From UMGS1781 sp045628105 (GTDB lineage Bacteria; Bacillota; Clostridia; TANB77; CAG-508), in NCBI GenBank assembly GCA_045628105.1, contig JAZQOX010000050.1, positions 1 through 31,735 on the forward strand: a stretch of 31,735 nucleotides of DNA. The letters run 5' to 3'. The position numbers and the translations under genes are program-made. Within the stretch, counting starts at the first letter, position 1. Each line of letters opens with the position of its first letter. Shown here one piece after another: positions 9,175-16,990 of the stretch. The notes below the pieces were generated by a model. The model did no database searches, had not been told where the DNA came from, and worked only from the letters and a program-made list of their open reading frames with translations.

Positions 9175-9298
9175 TTCACACCACCTCGCTTTCATATGTA
9201 GAATTTGAGATGGCAACCACATTTCTAACATCCTTACTTCTTGTCAAATTATATATTATCGTTTTTTGTCAATATGGATTGGCAAATTTTTGTTTTGT

Positions 9299-10330
9299 CT
9301 AAATTTCAATGTATTCATGTGCAGATGCACGTATTAATCTGTTCATTATTGCAAGGCCTAGTCCTGTTTTTTCAACGCCTTCAACTAAAATCAAATCGCT
9401 GTTTAATTTATCTGCTTTTCTAAGTAGTGTGAATATATTACTACTAATTTCTTCCAAAGTATTTCCTAAATCTAGCTTATTTTGAACATTATATTTTTCT
9501 AAATTACATGTTTTGCAAAGCACTGTAACATTTTTTCCTTGTGCCAATTCATTAATCTTGTCAATCATTTTTTCATTATTTTGACTATACACTAGCACAC
9601 ATTTTGTGTTTGGTGCATAGTGTTTGTATTTTATTCCTGGAGAAAGAATTTTTTCTCCTTCTTTGTATTCTCCAAGTATTTGTTTTTCAATAAATACTTC
9701 AAATCCCATTTTTTGAATGTCTTCAGGTGTTATTTTTCCTGGTCTTAAAATATGAACTATTCCATCTACAACTCTTATTACTGTTGATTCTACTCCAATG
9801 TCAACTTTTCCATTATCAATTACATATTCAACTTTTCCATCAAGTTCTTCTATTATATCTTCAATTAAAGTACCACTTGGTTTACCTGAAATATTAGCAC
9901 TAGGAGCAGCAATTGGAACACCTGAATATTCAATTAGTTTACGTGCAATTTCGTTACTTGGCATTCTTATTGCAACCGTATCTAGCCCACCTGTAATAAT
10001 ATCAGGAACTATTGATTTCTTCTTAAACACAACAGTCAAGGGACCTGGCCAAAATTTTTTAATTAACTTTCTTTCAACATCTCCAATTTCGAGTACTAAA
10101 TCATCAAGCATTTTAATATCTGAAATGTGAGCAATTAAAGGATTATCTGAAGCGCGTCCCTTTGCAATATAAATCTTCTTAACAGCTTCTGCATCTAAAG
10201 CATTTGCTCCAATTCCATAAACTGTTTCAGTTGGAAAAAGAACAAGATTTCCTTCTCTAATTGCTCTTGCTGGTTCTTTAATTTCTTCATAATTTATTTC
10301 TTTTCTAAAATCAACATATTTTGATATCAT
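9299..10330 (-). CDS. tsaC: Threonylcarbamoyl-AMP synthase (TsaC/Sua5/YwlC, long form)
   Basis: The enzyme makes threonylcarbamoyl-AMP from Thr, bicarbonate and ATP for the t6A37 modification of ANN-decoding tRNAs. The YrdC domain covers about residues 15-205, with FPTETVYGIG, the KGRASDNPL motif (about 55-63) and SANISGKPSGT. A C-terminal Sua5 domain, entered through LSPGIKYKHYAP, brings the length to 343, typical of the Sua5 type. The RBS (AAGGGGACAGG) lies in sequence that resembles the adjacent palindromic element. It stands alone between the palindrome and the toxin-antitoxin-like locus. Confidence 0.95.
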   Translation of the reverse strand: MISKYVDFRKEINYEEIKEPARAIREGNLVLFPTETVYGIGANALDAEAVKKIYIAKGRASDNPLIAHISDIKMLDDLVLEIGDVERKLIKKFWPGPLTVVFKKKSIVPDIITGGLDTVAIRMPSNEIARKLIEYSGVPIAAPSANISGKPSGTLIEDIIEELDGKVEYVIDNGKVDIGVESTVIRVVDGIVHILRPGKITPEDIQKMGFEVFIEKQILGEYKEGEKILSPGIKYKHYAPNTKCVLVYSQNNEKMIDKINELAQGKNVTVLCKTCNLEKYNVQNKLDLGNTLEEISSNIFTLLRKADKLNSDLILVEGVEKTGLGLAIMNRLIRASAHEYIEI

Positions 10331-10357
10331 AAACCTGTCCCCTTTTGAGATTATTTT

Positions 10358-10419
10358 CCCAATTGGGGACGTATTTAAATTGGGAAATTTTTATCAATTT
10401 AAATACGTCCCCAATTGGG
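10358..10419. repeat. Long intergenic palindrome (25-bp arms)
   Basis: Two perfectly complementary 25-nt arms are separated by a 12-nt spacer, between tsaC and the radical SAM gene. The arms contain CCCAATTGGGGACG. Related blocks (CCTGTCCCC, CCCAATTGGGACG) extend it on both sides from about 10333 to 10423. Such GGGGAC-rich palindromes resemble REP/MITE-like intergenic elements. It could also end transcription of the radical SAM operon. No transposase is nearby. Confidence 0.85.
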
Positions 10420-10437
10420 ACGAAATTTTTTTAGTTA

Positions 10438-11493
10438 TTAATCGTCTAAAAAGTCTTTGTACGTTTTTATTATATTTAAGTTGAATTTTCCTGGTTTTAT
10501 GTTAAAGTTTTGTTTTACTTTTACTTCAACTTCATACAATTCTTTTAATTTTTGTATGTTTTCTCTTTTATGTCCTACTATGTTGTTTATATTTTCTGGA
10601 TTTACTTCTACTTCAACTTCAACTACTTTTGTGTTTATTCTTTTTATTGCTTCTAATATTTTATCATACCAAATGCTATCTTCTACAAGTTGTCCGAATG
10701 CTTCATGATATGGTCCTGCAGCAACTTCACTATTTATGTTTTCCGGATTTGAAATTATGTCTGTGTTTTGTAGTCCCATTCTTATAACTGTAACTTTCTT
10801 TTTCTCAAAGAAATAGTATAATTCTTTGCATCTTTCTACTGCCTGATCTAGTGTAATTGGATGGTAATCTCCTTTTGCAAACTCTTTTTCAAGTTCTGTA
10901 TTTTTTATAACAAGTACAGGATATAATCTTACTATTTTTGGCTTTAGTTTAACTAATGCTTTTGCAGTGTTAAATTCATCTATCCAGGTACTTTCTGGAA
11001 GTCCTATCATCATTTGATGTCCAAGTGTAAATCCAAATCTTCTTATTAGTCTTGATGCTTTCTTAACATCTTCAAATGTATGACCTCTTTTTGCTCTTTT
11101 TAATATGTAATCATTTGCACTTTGAACTCCTAATTCTATTGTTTTCACACCATATTTTTTTAATAATTTTAGCTTTTCTTTGTCTATGTAATCCGGTCTT
11201 GTTGAAACTCTAATTCCATTTACTTGCTTATTTTTTACATATTTATATGCTACTTTTAGTAGCTTTTCTTGTGTTTCTATGTCAATACCTGTAAAGCTAC
11301 CGCCGAAAAATGCAATTTCAGTATACAAATTTTTTTCTTTAAAACTTTCTAAAAATTCTTCTATTGTTTTTTCAACTTCCTCTTCTGTAACTTGTTTCAT
11401 TTGTCCACTTATGCTTTTTTGGTTGCAAAATATACAATCGTTTGGACATCCTAGATGTGGTACAAATATTGGTATAACATATTGTCTAGACAT
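10438..11493 (-). CDS. Elp3-like radical SAM protein
   Basis: The product is 351 residues. Cys16, Cys20 and Cys23 in CPNDCIFC form the CX3CX2C motif binding the 4Fe-4S cluster that cleaves SAM. FFGGSFTGI, a GVQS block and GLPEST match radical SAM proteins of the Elp3-like group (COG1243 type). No acetyltransferase domain follows, so it is not full Elp3. The substrate is unknown. A homologous gene often lies beside rnc in Clostridia, as here (14 bp after rnc). The start ATG has an AGGTT ribosome site within the rnc 3' end. Confidence 0.88.
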   Translation of the reverse strand: MSRQYVIPIFVPHLGCPNDCIFCNQKSISGQMKQVTEEEVEKTIEEFLESFKEKNLYTEIAFFGGSFTGIDIETQEKLLKVAYKYVKNKQVNGIRVSTRPDYIDKEKLKLLKKYGVKTIELGVQSANDYILKRAKRGHTFEDVKKASRLIRRFGFTLGHQMMIGLPESTWIDEFNTAKALVKLKPKIVRLYPVLVIKNTELEKEFAKGDYHPITLDQAVERCKELYYFFEKKKVTVIRMGLQNTDIISNPENINSEVAAGPYHEAFGQLVEDSIWYDKILEAIKRINTKVVEVEVEVNPENINNIVGHKRENIQKLKELYEVEVKVKQNFNIKPGKFNLNIIKTYKDFLDD

Positions 11494-11507
11494 TTTTAAC
11501 CTCCAAT

Positions 11508-12185
11508 TTATTTAACTATATTTTCTAAGGCTATTCTTGCAGCGTCCATTTCTGCTTGTTTTTTTGTATTTCCTGTCCCTGTTGCTAAATACTTACCATC
11601 ACATTTTACCTCTGTTACAAAGGTTTTATCGTGATCAGGTCCTTCTTCTTTAACAATATTATATTCTATTTTAACACTTCCATGTTTTTGTAGTGCTTCT
11701 TGTAGAACCGTTTTATAGTCTTTCTGCCCTACATTTTTGCTTGATTGTTCAATTGCATCTTTCAAATTTTCAATAATAAATCTTTCTGCTTCATTTAGGT
11801 TCGAATCTATATAAATTGCCGCTATTACTGCTTCTACACTATCTGCAAGAATTGCTTTCTTTTTATTTCCACCACTTATTTTCTCACTTTTTCCTAGATA
11901 AATAAGTTCATCAAAATGATATTTTTGTGCAATTTCGTACAAACTATTTTCACAAACCACTGTAGCTCTTAGTTTTGTCATTTCTCCTTCTTTAAGTTTT
12001 TCATAATTTCTATATAAATAATTGCTTACAACGAACTCCAAGATACTATCCCCTAAAAATTCGAGTTTTTCGTTACTTTTAATTTTTTTTTCGTTTGCAT
12101 ATGATGTATGTGTAAAAGCATTTTTTAATAGCTCAATATTCTTAAATTTATAATTAATTTGTTGTTCAAAATTTTCTAGTTTCAT
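11508..12185 (-). CDS. rnc: Ribonuclease III
   Basis: The enzyme cleaves double-stranded RNA in rRNA processing and in turnover of sense-antisense duplexes. The product is 225 residues, usual length. The signature KLEFLGDS (residues 40-47) carries the metal-binding Glu and Asp. The second acidic motif, ADSVEAVIAAIYID, lies near residues 110-125. A C-terminal dsRNA-binding domain ends in KKQAEMDAARIALENI. It lies 8 bp after thiN in a leftward operon. RNase III would be the natural processor of the antisense pair at 8984-9174, which is inference. Confidence 0.96.
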   Translation of the reverse strand: MKLENFEQQINYKFKNIELLKNAFTHTSYANEKKIKSNEKLEFLGDSILEFVVSNYLYRNYEKLKEGEMTKLRATVVCENSLYEIAQKYHFDELIYLGKSEKISGGNKKKAILADSVEAVIAAIYIDSNLNEAERFIIENLKDAIEQSSKNVGQKDYKTVLQEALQKHGSVKIEYNIVKEEGPDHDKTFVTEVKCDGKYLATGTGNTKKQAEMDAARIALENIVK

Positions 12186-12193
12186 TTTTCCTC

Positions 12194-12836
12194 CTAGTCC
12201 TTTGATTTTATCATAATTAATATACCATTTTCAAGGTCAATTTTTGCTGTTTGTTTTGTTTGTTCATTGCTTACTCCTAAGCTATTTCCAATCGATAAAG
12301 TTTGTTTTTCAATTTCATATTTAAAACCGCTTAAAGTAACACCTGTTACATTTGTAGTTAATGGGATAAAAGATATATATTTAAAACAATCATTTTTTAT
12401 AATTTCTGTGGTTTTATTTATTAGTTGAATTTCATTATTTTCATCTACTATTTTTGCGTTAATATTTTTATCTAATGCCAGTTTTAGAATATTTATATTT
12501 CCCATTACGTGGTCAATTCTTGTTCCTGTTGCCCCAATAATAACTATTTCCGTAGCACCAATATTTATTGCATGTTCTATTGCTGAATGTGTGTCTGTAA
12601 AATCTTTTTCAGGATTTAATTTTATAATTTTTATTTTTTTATTATCAAACCATTTTAAAATTTTTTTATCAACTGAATCAAAATCGCCAATAACATAGTC
12701 TGGTTTAATTTTCAATTTTTTTACACTCTCTAGTCCTTTATCTACAGCTATTATTATATCATAGTTATTTGATTTCAAATATTCTGTTAAAAATATTTTA
12801 TTAATTTTACCTCCGAGTTATTATTAACGTTTTCAT
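12194..12836 (-). CDS. thiN: Thiamine pyrophosphokinase, frame broken by CGGA at codon 8
   Basis: It makes thiamine diphosphate from thiamine and ATP. The family motifs IIAVDKGLE, DYVIGDFDS, DFTDTHSAIEHA and GATGTRIDHVMGNI are all present. In the plain frame, an ATG with a good RBS (AAGGTG, 7 nt spacing) gives only MKTLIITRR and stops. Skipping one base at CGGA turns it into MKTLIIT-GGKINKIFLTEYLK and joins the long frame, giving 213 residues, the normal family size with the expected N-terminal strand and Gly-Gly. Without the shift, a TTG start at 12778 without an RBS would remove that first strand. I therefore take the ATG as the start. Confidence 0.9.
12812..12815 (-). other. Putative +1 recoding site CGGA in thiN
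   Basis: The minus-strand reading is ACT CGG AGG TAA in the plain frame, a stop two codons after ACT. Skipping the C gives ACT GGA GGT AAA (T-G-G-K). The recoded residue is Gly8, part of the conserved Gly-Gly after the first strand of thiamine pyrophosphokinases. Confidence 0.8.
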
Positions 12837-12850
12837 TGTTTTCACCTTTT

Positions 12851-12884
12851 AAGAAAGGGCTAGCCCAAAGCTATCCCCTTTCTT
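12851..12884. terminator. Hairpin between ackA and thiN
   Basis: A 9-bp stem AAGAAAGGG/CCCTTTCTT, extended by TAG/CTA after a mismatch, lies just after the ackA stop. The T-run is weak on the minus strand. It may be an attenuating or RNA-stability hairpin rather than a full terminator, since thiN begins right behind it. Confidence 0.5.
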
Positions 12885-12891
12885 TTAATAT

Positions 12892-14085
12892 TTATTTGTT
12901 TATTTCTTTCATTGTTTCCATTGCTATCATTAATTCTTCGTTTGTTGGTATAATGAATACCTTAACTTTAGAATCTGGTGTAGAAATTTCTACTTCTTTT
13001 CCTCTACAATTATTCTTTTCTTCATCTATTTTTACGCCTAAAACACCTAAATAATCACAAATTTCTTTTCTTGCGCCTATTCCATTTTCTCCAATTCCAC
13101 CTGCAAATGTGATTACATCAACACCTTTCATTTGTACTGCAAATTTTCCAACTTCTCCTGCAACTTTGTATGCAAAGTTTTCCATAGCAAGTTTTGCTCT
13201 TTCATTTCCTTCATCTGCAGCTGTTTCAATATCTCTATCGTCACTGCTAATTCCTGATAAACCTAATTTTCCTGATTTTTTATTTAGAACTGCGTCCATT
13301 TCGTCACATGTTAAATTTTCATTTTTCATTAAGAATGTAACTATAGATGGATCTATATCTCCTGATCTTGTTCCCATTGGAACACCTGCTAAAGGTGTTA
13401 ATCCCATTGTTGTATCAACTGACTTACCACCATCAACCGCACATAAACTTGCTCCTTGTCCTAAGTGACATGTAACAATTTTTAAACTTTCTACTGGTTT
13501 TCCCATAACTTCTGCTACTCTTTGTGATACAAATTTATGAGATGTACCATGGAATCCATATTTTCTTATTTTATATTTATCGTAATATTCATATGGAATA
13601 GCATACATATATGCTTTTTTTGGTAATGTTTGATGGAATGCTGTATCAAATACACCTACCATTGGAACATCTGGTAATGCTTTTTTACATGCTTCAATAC
13701 CTGTAATTCCTGCTGGGTTATGTAATGGTGCAAGTGGTATACATTCTTTCATTGTTTCTATAACATCATCTGTAATTAAAACAGATCCGCTAAACTTTTC
13801 TCCTCCATGAACAACTCTATGTCCTACAGCATCTATTTCTTTTAAGTCTTTAATAACTCCATATTCCTTGTCTAATAATTGGCTTAATACTAATTCCATT
13901 CCTTCTTCGTGATTGTTAACTCTTTTTTCTATTCTATGTTTTTCTCCATTTACTGTATGAGTTAAGAAAGAATCTGGTAAACCAATTTTTTCTAAATATC
14001 CTTTTGCCATAACATCTTTTGTATCCATATCAATTAATTGATATTTTAATGATGAACTACCACAATTAATAACTAAAACTTTCAT
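12892..14085 (-). CDS. ackA: Acetate kinase
   Basis: It converts acetyl phosphate and ADP to acetate and ATP, the substrate-level energy step of fermentation. The product is 397 residues. VLVINCGSSSLKYQL at the N-terminus, HRVVHGG, the long FDTAFHQT block, HLGQGAS, GTRSGDIDP and FAGGIGENG are the classic motifs. It follows pta with a 16-bp gap and has RBS AAAGGAG. Co-transcription from the promoter upstream of pta is likely. Confidence 0.98.
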   Translation of the reverse strand: MKVLVINCGSSSLKYQLIDMDTKDVMAKGYLEKIGLPDSFLTHTVNGEKHRIEKRVNNHEEGMELVLSQLLDKEYGVIKDLKEIDAVGHRVVHGGEKFSGSVLITDDVIETMKECIPLAPLHNPAGITGIEACKKALPDVPMVGVFDTAFHQTLPKKAYMYAIPYEYYDKYKIRKYGFHGTSHKFVSQRVAEVMGKPVESLKIVTCHLGQGASLCAVDGGKSVDTTMGLTPLAGVPMGTRSGDIDPSIVTFLMKNENLTCDEMDAVLNKKSGKLGLSGISSDDRDIETAADEGNERAKLAMENFAYKVAGEVGKFAVQMKGVDVITFAGGIGENGIGARKEICDYLGVLGVKIDEEKNNCRGKEVEISTPDSKVKVFIIPTNEELMIAMETMKEINK

Positions 14086-14101
14086 AAATATATTCTCCTT
14101 T

Positions 14102-15103
14102 TTACATATTTTCTTGAGCTTGAACCGCAGTTATTGCAACTACTCCAACTATGTCATCCGCTTTGCATCCTCTTGATAAATCGTTTACTGGTTTTGCAAT
14201 TCCCTGGCATAGTGGTCCATAAGCCTCTGCTTTTGCTAATCTTTCTACTATTTTATATGCTATATTTCCAGTATCTAAGTCTGGGAATACTAAAACGTTT
14301 GCTTTACCTGCAACTTTGCTTCCTGGTGCCTTGCTTTGTCCAACACTTGGTACAATAGCAGCATCTAATTGCATTTCACCATCTAATAATATTTCTGGTG
14401 TTTTTTCTTTAGCCAATCTTGTAGCTTCCGCCACTTTATCTATATCTGTTGATTTTGCACTTCCATATGTTGAATATGAGAGCATTGCAACAGCTGGTTC
14501 TTTTTCAACTAATTTTTTGAAGCTTCTTGCTGATGATATAGCTATTTCAGAAAGTTCTTCACTATTTGGTTGTTGATTTAAACCTGTATCTGCAAAAACA
14601 AAAACTCCGTTTTCTCCATATTCACAATTTGGTACAACCATAATGTTAAATGTTGAAACAATTTTTGTTCCTGGTTTTGTTTTTAAAATTTGTAATGCTG
14701 GTCTTAATGTATTTGCAGTTGAGTGACATGCTCCTGAAACTAATCCATCTGCATCTTCATTTTTTACCATCATCATTCCAAAATATATAGGTTCTAGCAT
14801 TATTTGCTTTGCTTGTTCTAATGTAACACCTTTTGCTTTTCTAAGCTCATAAAAGTAATTAACATATTCTTCAAATTTTTCTGATTCTTCTGGATTAATA
14901 ATTTGTGCTTTTGATATATCTAATCCATTTTCTTTTGCAATACTATTAATTTCATTGCTATTTCCTATTAATATTACTTTTGCAAATTTTTCTTTTCCTA
15001 TTTTTTCTACAGCTGTTAATGTTCTTAAATCTGTTGCTTCTGGCAATACAATTGTTTTTATATCTTTTCTTGCTCTTTCTTTAATTTGTTCTATAAAATC
15101 CAT
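14102..15103 (-). CDS. pta: Phosphate acetyltransferase
   Basis: It converts acetyl-CoA and phosphate to acetyl phosphate, feeding acetate kinase next door. The product is 333 residues, the short single-domain type common in Firmicutes. Conserved blocks include VLPEATDLRTL, GLVSGACHSTANTLRPALQI and the C-terminal PGSKVAGKANVLVFPDLDTGNIAYK. RBS GGAGGGG precedes ATG. It has its own SigA-type promoter and starts the pta-ackA-thiN-rnc-radical SAM run. Confidence 0.98.
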   Translation of the reverse strand: MDFIEQIKERARKDIKTIVLPEATDLRTLTAVEKIGKEKFAKVILIGNSNEINSIAKENGLDISKAQIINPEESEKFEEYVNYFYELRKAKGVTLEQAKQIMLEPIYFGMMMVKNEDADGLVSGACHSTANTLRPALQILKTKPGTKIVSTFNIMVVPNCEYGENGVFVFADTGLNQQPNSEELSEIAISSARSFKKLVEKEPAVAMLSYSTYGSAKSTDIDKVAEATRLAKEKTPEILLDGEMQLDAAIVPSVGQSKAPGSKVAGKANVLVFPDLDTGNIAYKIVERLAKAEAYGPLCQGIAKPVNDLSRGCKADDIVGVVAITAVQAQENM

Positions 15104-15129
15104 CTTTCCCCTCCATTTACAACTATGTT

Positions 15130-15158
15130 ATTATATATCAAATTTTGGTAAATTACAA
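15130..15158 (-). promoter_or_regulatory. Promoter of pta-ackA
   Basis: On the minus strand TTGTAA and TATAAT are 17 bp apart, with the -10 about 27 bp before the pta ATG. Confidence 0.7.
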
Positions 15159-15290
15159 TATGTATTGGTTATTTTTTTGGGTCACCGATGGCTGCAACCC
15201 TATAAGATATATTTGGTTAAAATGGAAAATGGTGTGTGTCCCCAAATTTCAAAAATATGTCCACATTTTGTCCACATTAGTGGATAAGTT
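15159..15290. other. Intergenic stretch between femX-like gene and pta
   Basis: No ORF with a ribosome site is visible. It holds a GGGTCACCGATGGCTGCAACCC block with 4-bp GGGT/ACCC ends near 15179-15200, and a GTGTGTCCCC block near 15233-15243 that recalls the GGGGAC motif of the palindrome at 10358. TGTCCACA-like repeats lie at 15260-15280. It may be a decayed intergenic repeat. I see no transposase. Confidence 0.3.
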
Positions 15291-16328
15291 TTATTTTTTT
15301 ATTTTTGCTTTTATGTTTTCAAGTTTGTTGTACATTTTTTTTATTATATTAAACATTGTATTTACAAATGGATTATAAATAATATACATCTCATTTATAA
15401 ATTCCATAAATGTTGGATTAAATCCTTTTTTAAATTTATAAACTCCATATTGTGGGTCGTTTTCACTTTTAAATCCGGAAACTCCTCTAAAATCATACCA
15501 TTCACATTTATTTTCTAATGCCCATTTTATCATTGTCCATTGTAGTAAATAATTAGGCATTAAATTTCTGTGTTCGTTTGAACTTCCTCCGTATAGATAC
15601 CATACTTTATTCCCATATAAAATTGGAAATACCGCAGCTATTGCTTTTCCCTCATATTCAGCAATAAATAGTTTTACATGTTCTTGCCCCATAGAATCGT
15701 ATATTTTTTGAAAATATGATAAAGGCCTTATAAAGAATTCGTCCCTAGAACCTGTTGTTTTCATTATATTGTAAAATGTTTCTAAATCTTCCCTTTTTCC
15801 TTCTCTAATTGTTACACCTTTTTTGGTTGCCAAACGTATATTATATCTAGTTTTTGATTCAAATGACTGTAATAGTTCTTCTTCTGTCTTATCTTTTATA
15901 TTTAATCTAAAAACATATTTTGGTTGAATTACATCATCAATGTTTTTTATATTATCTTTAGTTTTATATCCTAATTCTTTTATTATTTCTTTGAATTTTT
16001 CATCGTTTTGTAAAACATCTGGGTCTAATCTAAAAATAAATGCTTTATATTTCTTTGCAATTTCCTTTGCTTTTTCTGTTAATTCTTTTAAAGTTTCTTT
16101 ATCGTAAATATCACATACAAATCCTCTTGGTGCATACATTATATATCTATTAAGAATTGGAACTTTTCTAAGTAAAACACTCATTGTTCCTTTAATTTTT
16201 CCATTTTTGTCTTTTACAACAATCATTTCGTTTTTCCATTCTGTTTTCACTGTTGCCCATTCTGGTGATTGCATAAAATTTGTTTTTTGATTTGTATTTA
16301 AAAATTCTTTTAAATCATTGTTCATCAT
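15291..16328 (-). CDS. FemABX-family peptidoglycan aminoacyltransferase-like protein
   Basis: The product is 345 residues of the FemX/FemA-like GNAT-fold family that adds amino acids from aminoacyl-tRNA to lipid II side chains. Recognisable blocks are FMQSPEWATVK at the N-terminus, YAPRGFVCD, FRLDPDV, SKTRYNIRLATKKGV and the C-terminal LYGGSSNEHRNLMPNYLLQWTMIKWA...YDFRGVSG. The amino acid added cannot be read from sequence. It sits 18 bp after maf and probably shares its transcript. RBS AAAGGATG. Confidence 0.9.
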   Translation of the reverse strand: MMNNDLKEFLNTNQKTNFMQSPEWATVKTEWKNEMIVVKDKNGKIKGTMSVLLRKVPILNRYIMYAPRGFVCDIYDKETLKELTEKAKEIAKKYKAFIFRLDPDVLQNDEKFKEIIKELGYKTKDNIKNIDDVIQPKYVFRLNIKDKTEEELLQSFESKTRYNIRLATKKGVTIREGKREDLETFYNIMKTTGSRDEFFIRPLSYFQKIYDSMGQEHVKLFIAEYEGKAIAAVFPILYGNKVWYLYGGSSNEHRNLMPNYLLQWTMIKWALENKCEWYDFRGVSGFKSENDPQYGVYKFKKGFNPTFMEFINEMYIIYNPFVNTMFNIIKKMYNKLENIKAKIKK

Positions 16329-16346
16329 AATATTATCATCCTTTTA

Positions 16347-16913
16347 TTAAATATTTTTTAGCATGTCATATAGTTTATGCACTGGAAGTCCCATTACAGT
16401 GAAATAATTTCCATTTATTTTATCTATATGCACTCCAAATCTACTTTGAACAGCATACGCTCCAGCTTTATCATATGGTTTGTCATGCTCTATCCATTCT
16501 TCTATTTCGTCATCTGTAATGTCTTTGAAATATACCTCTGCCAAATCATAATCTAGTTGTTCTTTGCACTCCATACCGTTTTGTGAAAGAACACAAATAC
16601 TTGTAATTACCTGATGTTTGTTATTTTTTAATGTTTTTAACATTTGAATTGCATCTTTTTTGTCTTTTGGTTTTCCATATATTTTATTGTTAAATAAAAC
16701 CATTGTATCAGAGCCAATAACTATTCTATCACCTTCGGTTTTATTAAAAATCTCCTGTGCTTTTATATATGCTAACCTCTTAGATTGCTCTTCTATTTTT
16801 AAATTATTTTCGAGTGTTTCATCACTATAGCTAGGCATTACCTCGAACTTTAATCCCATCATCTCTAAAAGTTCTTTTCTTCTTTGCGAACAAGAAGCTA
16901 AAATAATTCTCAT
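16347..16913 (-). CDS. maf: Maf-like nucleoside triphosphate pyrophosphatase
   Basis: A house-cleaning dNTP/UTP pyrophosphatase of 188 residues. ILASCSQRRKELLEMMG is the N-terminal signature. GSDTMVLFNNKIYGKPKDK and YDKAGAYAVQ follow. The start is set at the ATG of MRIILAS, with GAAAGGAAG upstream. A longer open frame begins further up, but it runs through a -10-like TATAAT and would contain a CGG codon, so it is not coding. maf commonly lies near mre genes in Clostridia. Here it is paired with a femX-like gene. Confidence 0.95.
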   Translation of the reverse strand: MRIILASCSQRRKELLEMMGLKFEVMPSYSDETLENNLKIEEQSKRLAYIKAQEIFNKTEGDRIVIGSDTMVLFNNKIYGKPKDKKDAIQMLKTLKNNKHQVITSICVLSQNGMECKEQLDYDLAEVYFKDITDDEIEEWIEHDKPYDKAGAYAVQSRFGVHIDKINGNYFTVMGLPVHKLYDMLKNI

Positions 16914-16953
16914 ATACTTCTTCCTTTCGCACCGTATTATATCACACAAAAGT

Positions 16954-16984
16954 AAAAAAGAGAATATTAAATATTCTCTTTTTT
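16954..16984. terminator. Bidirectional terminator
   Basis: A nearly perfect palindrome, AGAGAATATT around a single A and its complement, is flanked by A-runs and T-runs. It lies after the stop of the LPITG protein gene and before maf. Confidence 0.85.
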
Positions 16985-16990
16985 CTTTTA

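Larger units (their letters stand above)
9000..9224. repeat. 14-bp inverted repeat bounding the toxin-antitoxin-like locus
   Basis: AAATGTGGTTGCCA at 9000-9013 is repeated in inverted orientation at 9211-9224. Similarity extends outward: GAARTAAGGA is 6 nt upstream of it on each side. The two facing transcripts therefore start with nearly the same ribosome site and codons Met-Trp-Leu-Pro. Confidence 0.85.

Noticed and set aside
15179..15200. Riboswitch or tRNA-like structure upstream of pta
   Set aside because: Only a 4-bp GGGT/ACCC pairing is visible and no known aptamer core or tRNA cloverleaf.
16914..16949. Longer Maf N-terminus starting at 16949
   Set aside because: It lacks a ribosome site, runs through TATAAT and would include a CGG codon. 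MRIILAS with GAAAGGAAG upstream is the family start.
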